In this document: piece after piece, positions 28,280-35,933 of the stretch
Position numbering within the stretch: position 1 is the stretch's first letter
Layout of the letters: each line of letters begins with the position of its first letter
NCBI RefSeq assembly: GCF_004362195.1
Contig: NZ_SNWG01000001.1
Location: forward strand, 2,976,001 to 3,040,000
Direction: 5' to 3'
DNA: 64,000 bases
Source: Microbacterium sp. BK668
GTDB lineage: Bacteria; Actinomycetota; Actinomycetes; Actinomycetales; Microbacteriaceae
The notes under the pieces: generated by a model
What the model saw: only the letters and a program-made list of their open reading frames with translations
The model's database searches: none
Told to the model about the DNA's origin: nothing
Translations under genes and position numbers: made by a program

Positions 28280-30064
28280 TCACCCGAACTTGGGGAGAAC
28301 GGTCGGCGCCTCGGTGGAGGGCATGACCCGGTACGTCTTCAGCACCTGGGTCATCGCCTTCTGCCACGCGGACGCGTTGGCACCCGACGACTTTATCCGA
28401 GTCGGCTCGTCGAGCGTCACCGCGACGACGTACTGCGGATCCTCGGCGGGTGCGAAGCCGATCATCGTGGTGAAGTAGACGCCGCTCTTGTAGCGGCCGT
28501 TGCCGTCGGTCTTCTCGCCGGTTCCCGTCTTGTCGGCCACGTTGTAGCCCGCGATCGCGACCTGGTCCGACAGGGTGCTCTGCAGCGCCACATTCTCCAG
28601 CATCTGCTGCACGGCGACGGCGGTGGACTCGCTCACGACCCGGCGCGGCTCGCTGAGCTCGGGCTCGACGACGCTGCCGTCGGCCCTGGTGCACGAGTCG
28701 ACGAGCGAGAGGGGGATCTTCACGCCGTCGTTCGCGAGCGCCTGGTACGCGCCCATCAGCTCGGGGATCGTCGTGGACACGCCCTGCCCGAAGGCGATGT
28801 TGTAGAAGCTCTGGTTGTCCCACCGGTCGGGGGTGCGCAGGTCGCCCGAGGGCTGGCCGTTGAAGGGGATCTCGCTTCCGTCGCCGATGCCGAACCTCTT
28901 GAGGTACTCGTACCGCACCTCGGGGCTCACCCGCTCGGCGAACTTCGAGATCCCCACGTTCGACGAGTCGATGAGCACGCCCGCCAGGGTGTAGAGGTAC
29001 TCCGGGTGGTTGAACGAGTCGCCGACCCGCGCCCCGTTGGGGAAGCTCTCCCTGCCGGACGCCGTCACCGTCGAGGCGGGGGTCTGGCCGCCGGCGTCGA
29101 TGAGCGTCGCGGCGGTCAGCGGCTTGAAGGTCGAGCCGGGCTCGAAGGAGTTGATGAAGATGCGGCTGCCGCGGTCGTCGGGGTCCGAGGCATCCACGTC
29201 GTTCGGGTCGAGCGTCGGGAAGTCGGCGGCGGCGCGGATCTTGCCCGTCTTCGCCTCGACGACCGTGATCGTGCCCGAGAGCGCGCCCATGTCCTGCACC
29301 TGCTCGGCGATGAGCTGCTGCATGTACCACTGCAGATCGCGGTTGATCGTGAGGGCCAGCGTGCCCCCGTTCTCGGCGGGCTGCACCACCTCCGTCCCGG
29401 GGATGATGACGCCGTCCTTGCCCTTCTCGAACGTCGTCGATCCGTTCCTCGCGGCGAGGCAGCCGTTCTGGGTCTGCTCGAGCCCTCCGAGCGCCTCCCC
29501 GTCCAGCCCCATGTACCCCACGAGGTTGCCGGCGACGGCACCGTCCGGATACATGCGCGACGGGTGCTGGTCGAAGTAGAGGTAGGGGATGTCGAGTGCG
29601 GCGAGCGATCGGTACTGCTCGGTCGTGAGCCCCCGCTTCAGCTGCGCGTACTGCGAGTCGGGGTCCGCCGCCTTCGCGTCGGTGACGACCTTCTGCACCT
29701 CTCCGGCGGTCTGACCCGTGATCGCGCCGATCTCGGCCGCGACCGCCGTCCACGACACCTCCTCGGTCGTGCCGTCGGCCGCCGTGCGCTCGACGGGCCC
29801 GACGTTGGACGGGTCGAGCTGCGCGTCGTAGAGAAGGATGCTGCCGGCCAGCGTCTGACCGGACTCGTCGACGATCGAGCCCCGAGTGCCGTAGAGGGGG
29901 CGGGACCCGCCCAGGGCGATCGACTTCGAGTCCTCGATGTGCTCACGGGCGCTGACGACCTGGATGTCGACGAGCCGGACGATGAAGCCGGCGAGGACCG
30001 CGAGGACGACAGCCAGGGCGACCACGGTTCGACGGCGCGGACTGCGGGTGCTTCTCGTGGTCAT
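28280..30064 (-). CDS. ftsI: Septal penicillin-binding protein FtsI (PBP3 class B transpeptidase)
   Basis: Cross-links peptidoglycan at the septum together with FtsW. The 594-residue protein has a short basic cytoplasmic tail, one membrane helix (about 13-33), the pedestal domain, and the transpeptidase domain with Ser311 in EPGSTFKPLT (SxxK), SSN in DSSNVGISKF and KTG in ADKTGTGEK. The C-terminus ends shortly after the transpeptidase fold, with no PASTA domain. It starts 4 bases after the ftsL-like gene and is one of the usual beta-lactam targets. Confidence 0.96.
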   Translation of the reverse strand: MTTRSTRSPRRRTVVALAVVLAVLAGFIVRLVDIQVVSAREHIEDSKSIALGGSRPLYGTRGSIVDESGQTLAGSILLYDAQLDPSNVGPVERTAADGTTEEVSWTAVAAEIGAITGQTAGEVQKVVTDAKAADPDSQYAQLKRGLTTEQYRSLAALDIPYLYFDQHPSRMYPDGAVAGNLVGYMGLDGEALGGLEQTQNGCLAARNGSTTFEKGKDGVIIPGTEVVQPAENGGTLALTINRDLQWYMQQLIAEQVQDMGALSGTITVVEAKTGKIRAAADFPTLDPNDVDASDPDDRGSRIFINSFEPGSTFKPLTAATLIDAGGQTPASTVTASGRESFPNGARVGDSFNHPEYLYTLAGVLIDSSNVGISKFAERVSPEVRYEYLKRFGIGDGSEIPFNGQPSGDLRTPDRWDNQSFYNIAFGQGVSTTIPELMGAYQALANDGVKIPLSLVDSCTRADGSVVEPELSEPRRVVSESTAVAVQQMLENVALQSTLSDQVAIAGYNVADKTGTGEKTDGNGRYKSGVYFTTMIGFAPAEDPQYVVAVTLDEPTRIKSSGANASAWQKAMTQVLKTYRVMPSTEAPTVLPKFG

Positions 30065-30068
30065 GGTC

Positions 30069-30680
30069 TCAGTGTGTGCTCGGCGTCGGGAGTCCGTCGG
30101 TCAGGGGTGGCGGAGTGTTGGACACCGGAGTCGTCCCGTCGACGGGCGTACCGTCGGCGAGCGCGCCCGGATCCGGGAGGGGCACTCCCTGGATGGTGGC
30201 ATCGGGGTCGGTCACGAGCGGGGTGTCGGTGATGAGCGCGTTGCCGACGGCGGCCCGGTTGAGGGCGTCGACGGAGGACGCGCCGAGCGCCACCTGGCTC
30301 GATCCGAGGATCGCTCCGTCGCTGAGGCGCAGGTAGCTCGGCGACTCGTTGATGACCATGCCGAGGGCCGAGGCGTTCGCGGCGAGGTACTGCGGCGAGC
30401 TGAGGCCGGCGACGTCGTCGTACAGCATCTGCCTCTCCCAGCTGAGCTCGCGCTGCTGGGTCGTGAGCGTCGCCAGCTGGTACGACGTCTGGGTGGTGAG
30501 GATCGACAGCGCCATCTGGGCTGCTCCGATGGAAACGGCGCCGGCGACGGCGACGATGGCGTAGAGGACCCGCGGACGGCGGCGCCGCGCCGGGGCCTCG
30601 ATCGCGCGCAGCCGGCGACCGGGGGTCTCACGCCGTTCGGGTGCACGGGCGGTTCGAGTCGTCTGTGCTGCGAGGCTCAT
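30069..30680 (-). CDS. FtsL-like bitopic division protein
   Basis: A 203-residue protein between rsmH and ftsI, the normal place of ftsL. It has a basic cytoplasmic tail, one membrane helix (about 37-61) and a following leucine-poor coiled segment ([25 protein letters not shown], here given as residues 69-93). A long Thr/Pro-rich extracytoplasmic tail of about 100 residues ends the protein, more than a classical FtsL has. Sequence identity in this family is low, so the assignment rests on position and topology. The start overlaps the rsmH stop by 4 bases (ATGA). Confidence 0.8.
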   Translation of the reverse strand: MSLAAQTTRTARAPERRETPGRRLRAIEAPARRRRPRVLYAIVAVAGAVSIGAAQMALSILTTQTSYQLATLTTQQRELSWERQMLYDDVAGLSSPQYLAANASALGMVINESPSYLRLSDGAILGSSQVALGASSVDALNRAAVGNALITDTPLVTDPDATIQGVPLPDPGALADGTPVDGTTPVSNTPPPLTDGLPTPSTH

Positions 30681-31642
30681 GCCGCCGCCTCCCTGATCCG
30701 TTCGGCGGCGCGCAGGCGCACCGGCGTCGCGCGCGGATTGCGCGCGATCTCTTCAGGCGAGGCGAGTTCGGCGCCCTTGACGAGCAGCCGGAAGCGTGGG
30801 GCGTGCTCGGGCAGCTCGACGGGGAGTCCCGCGGGCGCGGTCGAGGCCGCGGCATCCGCGAACACCCTCTTGACGAGTCGGTCTTCGAGCGACTGGTAGG
30901 CCATGACGACGATGCGGCCGCCGACGGGCAGCAGCTCCAGAGCGCTCGGGATCGCGGTCTCGAGCGCCGAGAGCTCGGCGTTGACCTCGATCCGTAGAGC
31001 CTGGAAGACGCGCTTCGCGGGGTGGCCCGTGCGCTGCGCGGAATAAGGAGTCGCCGCCAAGAGCACGTCGACGAGCTGCCCCGACCGCTCGATCGGCTGC
31101 CGGGAGCGGGCGTCGATGATGGCGCGGGCGTAGCGGCCCGCGAGCTTCTCCTCGCCGTACCGCTCGAAGATCCGGCGCAGCTGACCCTCGCTGTACGTCG
31201 CGACGACGTCGGCAGCCGTCATCCCCGTCGACTGGTCCATCCGCATGTCCAGGGGCGCATCCTGCGAGTACGCGAAGCCGCGGTCGGCCACGTCGAGCTG
31301 CAGCGACGACACCCCCAGGTCGAACAGGATGCCGTCGACCCGGTGGAGGCCGGTGGAGGAGACCGCGGCGGCGATGCCGTCGTAGACGGTGTGCACGAGG
31401 GTCACGCGGTCTCCGAACGGCGCCAAGCGCTCCCCCGCGATGCGCAGCGCGTCCTGGTCGCGGTCGAGGCCGACCAGCCGGATGCCGGGGAACCGCTCGA
31501 GGAACGCCTCGGAGTGACCACCCATGCCGAGCGTCGCGTCGACGAGAACGCGCGGCGACGCGCTCTCGCGCTCGAGTGCGGGCGCGAGCAGTTCGATGCA
31601 GCGCTCGAGGAGGACGGGGGTGTGGATGTCGCGGAGGTCCAT
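30677..31642 (-). CDS. rsmH: 16S rRNA (cytosine1402-N4)-methyltransferase
   Basis: Methylates C1402 in the decoding centre of 16S rRNA using S-adenosylmethionine. The 321-residue protein has the early [13 protein letters not shown] motif, the SAM loop [24 protein letters not shown], and [15 protein letters not shown] with the [16 protein letters not shown] block. The ATG at 31642 is preceded directly by an in-frame GTG (31645); neither has a clear ribosome site. It is the second gene of the dcw cluster, 110 bases after mraZ. Confidence 0.95.
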   Translation of the reverse strand: MDLRDIHTPVLLERCIELLAPALERESASPRVLVDATLGMGGHSEAFLERFPGIRLVGLDRDQDALRIAGERLAPFGDRVTLVHTVYDGIAAAVSSTGLHRVDGILFDLGVSSLQLDVADRGFAYSQDAPLDMRMDQSTGMTAADVVATYSEGQLRRIFERYGEEKLAGRYARAIIDARSRQPIERSGQLVDVLLAATPYSAQRTGHPAKRVFQALRIEVNAELSALETAIPSALELLPVGGRIVVMAYQSLEDRLVKRVFADAAASTAPAGLPVELPEHAPRFRLLVKGAELASPEEIARNPRATPVRLRAAERIREAAA

Positions 31643-31752
31643 CACGCGGGGGCTCTGTGTGCGGCTGCCCCTCGATCCTGATCCCCATCCGCTCTGACCT
31701 GGCGCCGGGGAAGTGCGTCAGGGCGGGAGCGGCTGGGAGTCAGGACCGAGGG

Positions 31753-32184
31753 TCAGAACAGGCCCGGGATCACCTCCTGCTCCATCTCCGAGTAGCTGTC
31801 TTCGTTGCTGTCCGCGTACGCGTTCCACGCGTCCGCGTTCCAGATCTCCGCGTGGGCGCCGACCCCGGTCACGACGAGATCGCGGTCGAGGCCGGCATAG
31901 GCACGGAGGTGGGGCGGGATCGTCACGCGGTTCTGGCTGTCGGGCCTCTCGGCGCTCGCCCCCGAGAGGAACATGCGCTGGAAGTCGCGGGCCTGCTTGT
32001 TGGTGAGCGGGGCCTCGCGGATCCGCTCGTACACCCGCTCGAACTCCGCGGTGCTGAACACGTAGAGACAGCGCTCCTGCCCCCGCGTGACCACGACCCC
32101 GGCGCCGAGATCGTCCCGGAACTTCGACGGAAGGATGACGCGTCCCTTCTCGTCGAGCTTGGGAGTGTGCGTGCCAAGAAGCAT
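31753..32184 (-). CDS. mraZ: Transcriptional regulator MraZ
   Basis: First gene of the dcw cluster and its DNA-binding regulator. The 143-residue protein has two SpoVT-AbrB-type repeats: [23 protein letters not shown] and the later [18 protein letters not shown]. The ATG at 32184 is used because it has GGTGAGG at good spacing and matches the family start; an upstream in-frame extension of 16 residues is rejected. Three 10-bp direct repeats in its own promoter look like MraZ boxes, so autoregulation is likely. Confidence 0.95.
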   Translation of the reverse strand: MLLGTHTPKLDEKGRVILPSKFRDDLGAGVVVTRGQERCLYVFSTAEFERVYERIREAPLTNKQARDFQRMFLSGASAERPDSQNRVTIPPHLRAYAGLDRDLVVTGVGAHAEIWNADAWNAYADSNEDSYSEMEQEVIPGLF

Positions 32185-32223
32185 CGGCACCTCACCCCCT
32201 TCGTCCGGCCCCCGACGGGTTGT

Positions 32224-32259
32224 GGCCCCCACGTTACTCCACTGTCCTCCACTTTGTCA
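32224..32259 (-). promoter_or_regulatory. mraZ (dcw) promoter with three 10-bp MraZ-type repeats
   Basis: On the coding strand TGACAA (32254-32259) and TAACGT (32231-32236) are separated by exactly 17 bases. Three direct repeats with a 10-base period, AGTGGAGGAC, AGTGGAGTAA and CGTGGGGGCC, fill the spacer, the -10 and the transcription start. MraZ proteins bind tandem GTGG-type boxes with this period, so occupancy would block RNA polymerase. Confidence 0.75.
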
Positions 32260-32341
32260 CCCAAACACTCCCCGATGACCGGCCGGGCGCGTCGACCGCC
32301 CCGACCCGGCTCCGTGCGCCGTCGCCCGGCCTCCCGAAGGC

Positions 32342-32377
32342 AAAAAAACAGCACCGACCTGACGGTCGGTGCTGTTT
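32342..32377 (-). terminator. Intrinsic terminator of the DUF3040 gene
   Basis: A perfect stem of 12-14 base pairs (ACAGCACCGACC / GGTCGGTGCTGT) with a four-base loop. Read on the minus strand it is followed by seven T, so it is a strong terminator for the upstream DUF3040 gene and insulates the dcw promoter. Confidence 0.9.
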
Positions 32378-32403
32378 CGTGCCGGCTCAGCGCGCGAAGG
32401 CGA

Positions 32404-32772
32404 TCAGCGTCCTTCCTGCCGCTTGTCCCAGCGGTCGTTCATGCGATCCATGAACGACGATGACGACTTCCCGGGTCTGACGGGCTTCTCGGGATCGGCG
32501 GGCATGCGACCGACGCCCTTCGTCGGCGTCACGGCGAGCACGACGCCGCCGAGCATCACGACGAAGCCGAGCACGCCGATGATGATGAGGTCGGTCGAGA
32601 CGCCGATGATGAGGCCGCCGAGTCCCAGCAGCACGAGGACCGTGCCGTAGACGATGTTGCGGTAGCTCAGCGTGCGGCCGTCCCGGGGCGCGCTGACGAC
32701 GTCTGCGTCGTTGCGCATGAGATGGCGTTCCATCTCGTCAAGCAGACGCTGCTCCTGTTCGGACAGTGGCAT
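32404..32772 (-). CDS. DUF3040 membrane protein
   Basis: A 122-residue protein conserved in actinobacteria next to mraZ. It begins MPLSEQEQRLLDEMERHL, the family signature, followed by two membrane helices (about 40-59 and 62-82) and a charged cytoplasmic tail. The ATG has GAGGGG at good spacing and a TAGAAT promoter box 31 bases upstream. Its function is unknown; constant association with the dcw cluster suggests an envelope role. A strong terminator follows. Confidence 0.88.
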   Translation of the reverse strand: MPLSEQEQRLLDEMERHLMRNDADVVSAPRDGRTLSYRNIVYGTVLVLLGLGGLIIGVSTDLIIIGVLGFVVMLGGVVLAVTPTKGVGRMPADPEKPVRPGKSSSSFMDRMNDRWDKRQEGR

Positions 32773-32802
32773 GCATCCCCCTCAGAAGTCTCAGACGCGT
32801 TG

Positions 32803-32808
32803 ATTCTA
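32803..32808 (-). promoter_or_regulatory. -10 box (TAGAAT) for the DUF3040 gene
   Basis: TAGAAT in the 65-base divergent gap, giving a leader of about 24 bases with a good ribosome site. Confidence 0.5.
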
Positions 32809-32825
32809 CGCGTGCGCTCGATCAC

Positions 32826-32831
32826 TAGGCT
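32826..32831 (+). promoter_or_regulatory. -10 box (TAGGCT) for the prenyl synthase, leaderless
   Basis: TAGGCT, then 6 bases, then the GTG at 32838. Confidence 0.6.
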
Positions 32832-32837
32832 AGGCCC

Positions 32838-33932
32838 GTGTCACCCTCCACGGACCCGGTCGCGGCGATTTCCCAGCGACTGGACACGTTCGTCGCGGCC
32901 ATGCGGAAATCGACCGCGGATCTGGGGGCGGAAGCGGCCCTGCTCGTCGATGCGGGGGCGACCGCGCTGATCGGCGGCAAGCGCCTCCGGGGACGGTTCT
33001 GCATCGCCGGATACCGGGCCGTCGCCGAGGCCGGCGGGGGGTCGGCGCCGCTGACGGACGACGTCGTCGCAGCTGCCGCGGCGCTGGAGATCTTCCACGC
33101 GGCGGCCCTCGTCCACGACGACGTCATCGACAACTCCGATACGCGTCGCGGGCGGCCCGCCGCGCATCGCTCGCTCGAGGCGTCGCACGTGCGGTCGGGC
33201 TGGGTCGGCGACGCGGCCGCGTTCGGCCGCTCCGGCGCGATCCTCCTGGGCGACCTCCTCGTGGCCTGGAGCGACGATCTCTTCGAAGAGGGACTCGCCG
33301 CGGCATCCACCCGCCGCTCCCGCGCCGCCCGAGCGGAGTACGCGACCATGCGGCGGGACGTCACCATCGGGCAGTTCCTCGACATCGCCGAGGAGTCCGC
33401 GTTCCGGACCGAGGCCGACGTGCGCCATGCCGAGCGCGCCCTTCGGGTGGCCTCCTACAAATCGGCGCGATACAGCGTGCAGCAGCCCCTCGCGATCGGA
33501 GCGGCCCTCGCGGGGGCCGAAGCCCCTCAGCGCGACGCGCTGGCCGCCTTCGGGCACCCCCTCGGCATGGCCTTCCAGCTCCGCGACGACGTGCTCGGCG
33601 TCTTCGGCGACGAGGCGCAGACCGGCAAGCCGTCGGGCGACGATCTCCGCGAGGGGAAGCGGACGGTGCTCATCGCCTTCGCCCGGGAGCGATTGGATGC
33701 CCCCGCACGGCGCGACCTCGACGCGCTGCTGGGCGATCCCGGCCTCGACGCGGGCCAGATCGCCGGCCTGCAGCGGACGATCATGGAGACTGGCGCCCTC
33801 GACCGCGTCGAGGCGCTCATCGTCGACTACGCGCGCAGTGCGGAGAGCGTCCTCTCGGACGCGGACCTCGGACACGACGCGCTCGGCGAGCTGCGCGACC
33901 TCGCTCGCGCGGCGACGGTGCGCACGACCTGA
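32838..33932 (+). CDS. Polyprenyl diphosphate synthase (IdsA-type, probably GGPP synthase)
   Basis: Condenses isopentenyl diphosphate with allylic diphosphates. The 364-residue protein has the first aspartate-rich motif DDVID in LVHDDVIDNSDTRRGRP, with GGKRLRGRF upstream, and the second motif as QLRDDVLGVFGDE, a variant (DDxxG) common in actinobacterial IdsA proteins. Its position beside the dcw tail and ahead of Rv2175c-pknL matches idsA2 of M. tuberculosis. The chain length is not certain; C20 for menaquinone or carotenoid supply is the likely product. The start is a leaderless GTG. Confidence 0.88.
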   Translation: MSPSTDPVAAISQRLDTFVAAMRKSTADLGAEAALLVDAGATALIGGKRLRGRFCIAGYRAVAEAGGGSAPLTDDVVAAAAALEIFHAAALVHDDVIDNSDTRRGRPAAHRSLEASHVRSGWVGDAAAFGRSGAILLGDLLVAWSDDLFEEGLAAASTRRSRAARAEYATMRRDVTIGQFLDIAEESAFRTEADVRHAERALRVASYKSARYSVQQPLAIGAALAGAEAPQRDALAAFGHPLGMAFQLRDDVLGVFGDEAQTGKPSGDDLREGKRTVLIAFARERLDAPARRDLDALLGDPGLDAGQIAGLQRTIMETGALDRVEALIVDYARSAESVLSDADLGHDALGELRDLARAATVRTT

Positions 33933-34001
33933 TCCGGGCGGGGCGGCCCGACGGCATCGGAGGGATCGGCCCGGAGCGGAATGCGAGCGGAACGGCGGGT
34001 G

Positions 34002-34352
34002 TCAGGCCAGCGCCTGAGCGACCCGGCGCACCTCGCTCTTCCGCCCCGCGAGCAGCGCCTCGATCGGGGCGACGCCGATGGACTCCTCGGCGGTCAGGAG
34101 CCAGTCGATCGCCTCGTCGTCGTCGAAGCCGGCGTCGTGCAGCACGAAGACGGTGCCTCGCAACGACGAGAGCGGGCGTCCGTCGACGATGAACACGCTG
34201 GGCACCTTCAGCGCCCCGTCCCGGCGGGAGCCGATGAGCTGGTTCTCGTCCAGGAACCGGCGCACGCGGCCGAGCGGCTCTCCCAGCACGTCGACCAGCT
34301 CGGGAAGGGTCAGCCAATCCGTCTCCATGCGCGGCGCGAGATCTGCGGTCAC
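34002..34352 (-). CDS. Rv2175c-like DNA-binding protein, PknL substrate homologue
   Basis: A 116-residue winged-helix-like protein. The N-terminal half (DWLTLPELVDVLGEPLGRVRRFL) is a MerR-like helix-turn-helix, followed by a domain containing VPSVFIVDGRPLSSLRGT. In M. tuberculosis Rv2175c is phosphorylated by its neighbour kinase PknL near the N-terminus, which lowers DNA binding. Here Thr2 and Thr11/Thr16 are candidate acceptors. The GTG start lies about 7 bases after a GATAGT sequence, perhaps leaderless. It is convergent with the prenyl synthase and divergent from the LysM gene. Confidence 0.85.
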   Translation of the reverse strand: MTADLAPRMETDWLTLPELVDVLGEPLGRVRRFLDENQLIGSRRDGALKVPSVFIVDGRPLSSLRGTVFVLHDAGFDDDEAIDWLLTAEESIGVAPIEALLAGRKSEVRRVAQALA

Positions 34353-34422
34353 GTCCCCAACTATCTCACTCTCGGAGGCGCCTCGTCTTCCCTCCCGGCG
34401 CCGCGCGTCGAGACGACTCTAT

Positions 34423-34474
34423 TCACACCCGTCACACCAGTCACACAAACCCCTTCGGTTGACAGGGGTATACA
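34423..34474 (+). promoter_or_regulatory. LysM gene promoter with GTCACA direct repeats (candidate MtrA box)
   Basis: Three TCACAC-type units with a 9-base period lie at 34423-34449; the last two form GTCACA-CCA-GTCACA (34431-34445). The layout equals the mycobacterial MtrA site, two GTCACA half-sites spaced by about three bases. A TATACA box at 34469-34474 follows and would give a leader of about 34 bases. TTGACA at 34459-34464 is too close to it to serve as its -35. Confidence 0.6.
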
Positions 34475-34514
34475 TCCGTGGCACGGTGTGGTGGTCACAG
34501 AGGGGGGAAAACTC

Positions 34515-35861
34515 GTGCGACAGACGACCATCCGCAGCACGCCCGATCTCCGGGCGCAGACCCTACGGAACGCTCCGCCGGGCAGCGGCAGGTGCATGCC
34601 CGTGGCCGTCGCCGGCTCGATCGCGCTCGCGATGACCGCGACGGCGGTGGCGCCCGCGGTCGCCGCCGAGCCGGCGCCGCAGGCCCGCACGGAGTCTCGC
34701 CCGCATGTCGCATCGCCGGGCGGGATCGGCTCGCACGTCGTCGTGGGCCGCACCGCGCCGGCCTCGGTGCAGGTGCCCGAGACTTACACGGTGCAGCGCG
34801 GCGACACCGTGTTCGGCATCGCCCTGCGTTACGGCCTGCGCACGGCCGACGTCCTCGCGCTCAACGGTCTGGATGCGACGTCGATCATCACGCCGGGTCA
34901 GGTGCTCCGGCTCGTGGGCAGCGTGCCCGCACCTGCCGCACCTGCCGCACCTGCCGCACCGGTCCCGCCCTCCGGCACGTACACGATCCAGAAGGGCGAC
35001 ACGCTCAGTGCCGTCGCGGCCCGCCACGGCACCACCGTGCAGGCGCTCTTCGCCGCGAATGGGCTCGATTGGTCGTCCATCCTGTACCCCGGCCAGACGG
35101 TGATGCTGCCGGGCGGCTCGGCTCCCGCCGCACCGGCGGCCCCGGCACCGCCGGCGGCACCGGCGGCGCCGCCCGCCGCGGCAGTCGGCACCTACACGAT
35201 CTCGCAGGGCGACACCCTCAGCGCCATCGCGGCCCGCCACGGCATCTCCGTGCAGGCGCTCTTCGCGGCGAACGGACTCGGCTGGTCCTCCATCATCTAC
35301 CCCGGCCAGAAGGTCGCCATCCCGTCGGCGATGGCACCCGCGGCCAGTGTGGCCCCGGCGCCTCCCGCGACGAGCACGCCGAGCCCCGAGGCCGCGCCCG
35401 CTGAGCCGGTGGCGCCCGTGGAGCAGGCTCAGCCGGAGCAGGCTCCCGTGCCGGCTCTCGATCCGGAGCAGCAGGCGAACGTCCGGCTCATCATCGGGAT
35501 CGGCCGCGAGCTCGGCGTGCCCGACCGCGGCATCGCGATCGCCCTCGGGGCCGCCATGCAGGAGTCGTGGCTGCGCAACCTCCCCTGGGGCGACCGCGAC
35601 TCGCTCGGGCTCTTCCAGCAGCGCCCGAGCACGGGATGGGGCACGGCCGAGCAGGTGAGCGATCCCGCGCGCGCCACCCGCGCGTTCTTCGGCGGGCCCG
35701 ACGACCCGAACGGCACGACGACCCGGGGGCTTCTCGACATCGCGGGGTGGCAGGACATGACGTTCAGCGGCGCCGCACAGGCCGTCCAGATCTCGGCGTA
35801 TCCCGACCGCTATGCGCGGTGGGAGCTGGCCGCCACGACGTGGCTGGCGACCTACGGGTGA
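34515..35861 (+). CDS. Secreted LysM protein with lysozyme/transglycosylase-like domain
   Basis: Predicted cell-wall hydrolase. The 448-residue protein has a signal peptide (about 1-52, ending AVAA), three LysM peptidoglycan-binding domains (YTVQRGDT, YTIQKGDT and YTISQGDT starts) joined by Ala/Pro linkers, and a C-terminal lysozyme-like domain with the probable catalytic Glu in AAMQESWLRNLPWG, then DSLGLFQQRPSTGWG. The GTG at 34515 is chosen from AGGGGGG 8 bases upstream; the same frame stays open far upstream but without signals. The promoter has MtrA-like repeats. It lies between Rv2175c and pknL, where mycobacteria have no such gene to my knowledge. Confidence 0.88.
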   Translation: MRQTTIRSTPDLRAQTLRNAPPGSGRCMPVAVAGSIALAMTATAVAPAVAAEPAPQARTESRPHVASPGGIGSHVVVGRTAPASVQVPETYTVQRGDTVFGIALRYGLRTADVLALNGLDATSIITPGQVLRLVGSVPAPAAPAAPAAPVPPSGTYTIQKGDTLSAVAARHGTTVQALFAANGLDWSSILYPGQTVMLPGGSAPAAPAAPAPPAAPAAPPAAAVGTYTISQGDTLSAIAARHGISVQALFAANGLGWSSIIYPGQKVAIPSAMAPAASVAPAPPATSTPSPEAAPAEPVAPVEQAQPEQAPVPALDPEQQANVRLIIGIGRELGVPDRGIAIALGAAMQESWLRNLPWGDRDSLGLFQQRPSTGWGTAEQVSDPARATRAFFGGPDDPNGTTTRGLLDIAGWQDMTFSGAAQAVQISAYPDRYARWELAATTWLATYG

Positions 35862-35886
35862 CGGGTCACGAAGCGGTCTCGGCCGG

Positions 35887-35908
35887 GTGAGCCGCTCCCC
35901 GGGCTCAC
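35887..35908 (+). terminator. Hairpin between the LysM gene and pknL
   Basis: GTGAGCC and GGCTCAC arms with an 8-base loop, no T-run. It could end the LysM transcript just ahead of the pknL promoter. Confidence 0.4.
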
Positions 35909-35921
35909 AGGCGCCCGTCCG

Positions 35922-35927
35922 TAGACT
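35922..35927 (+). promoter_or_regulatory. -10 box (TAGACT) for pknL, leaderless
   Basis: TAGACT, then 6 bases, then the GTG at 35934. Confidence 0.6.
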
Positions 35928-35933
35928 CTGAGC

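Noticed and set aside
34459..34464. TTGACA as -35 of the LysM gene
   Set aside because: It ends only 4 bases before the TATACA box, and no TAnnnT follows at 16-18 bases, so it is not a usable -35 here.
33981..34514. Upstream start for the LysM protein near 33981
   Set aside because: The frame is open but overlaps Rv2175c and its promoter; the GTG at 34515 has a ribosome site and starts a proper signal peptide.
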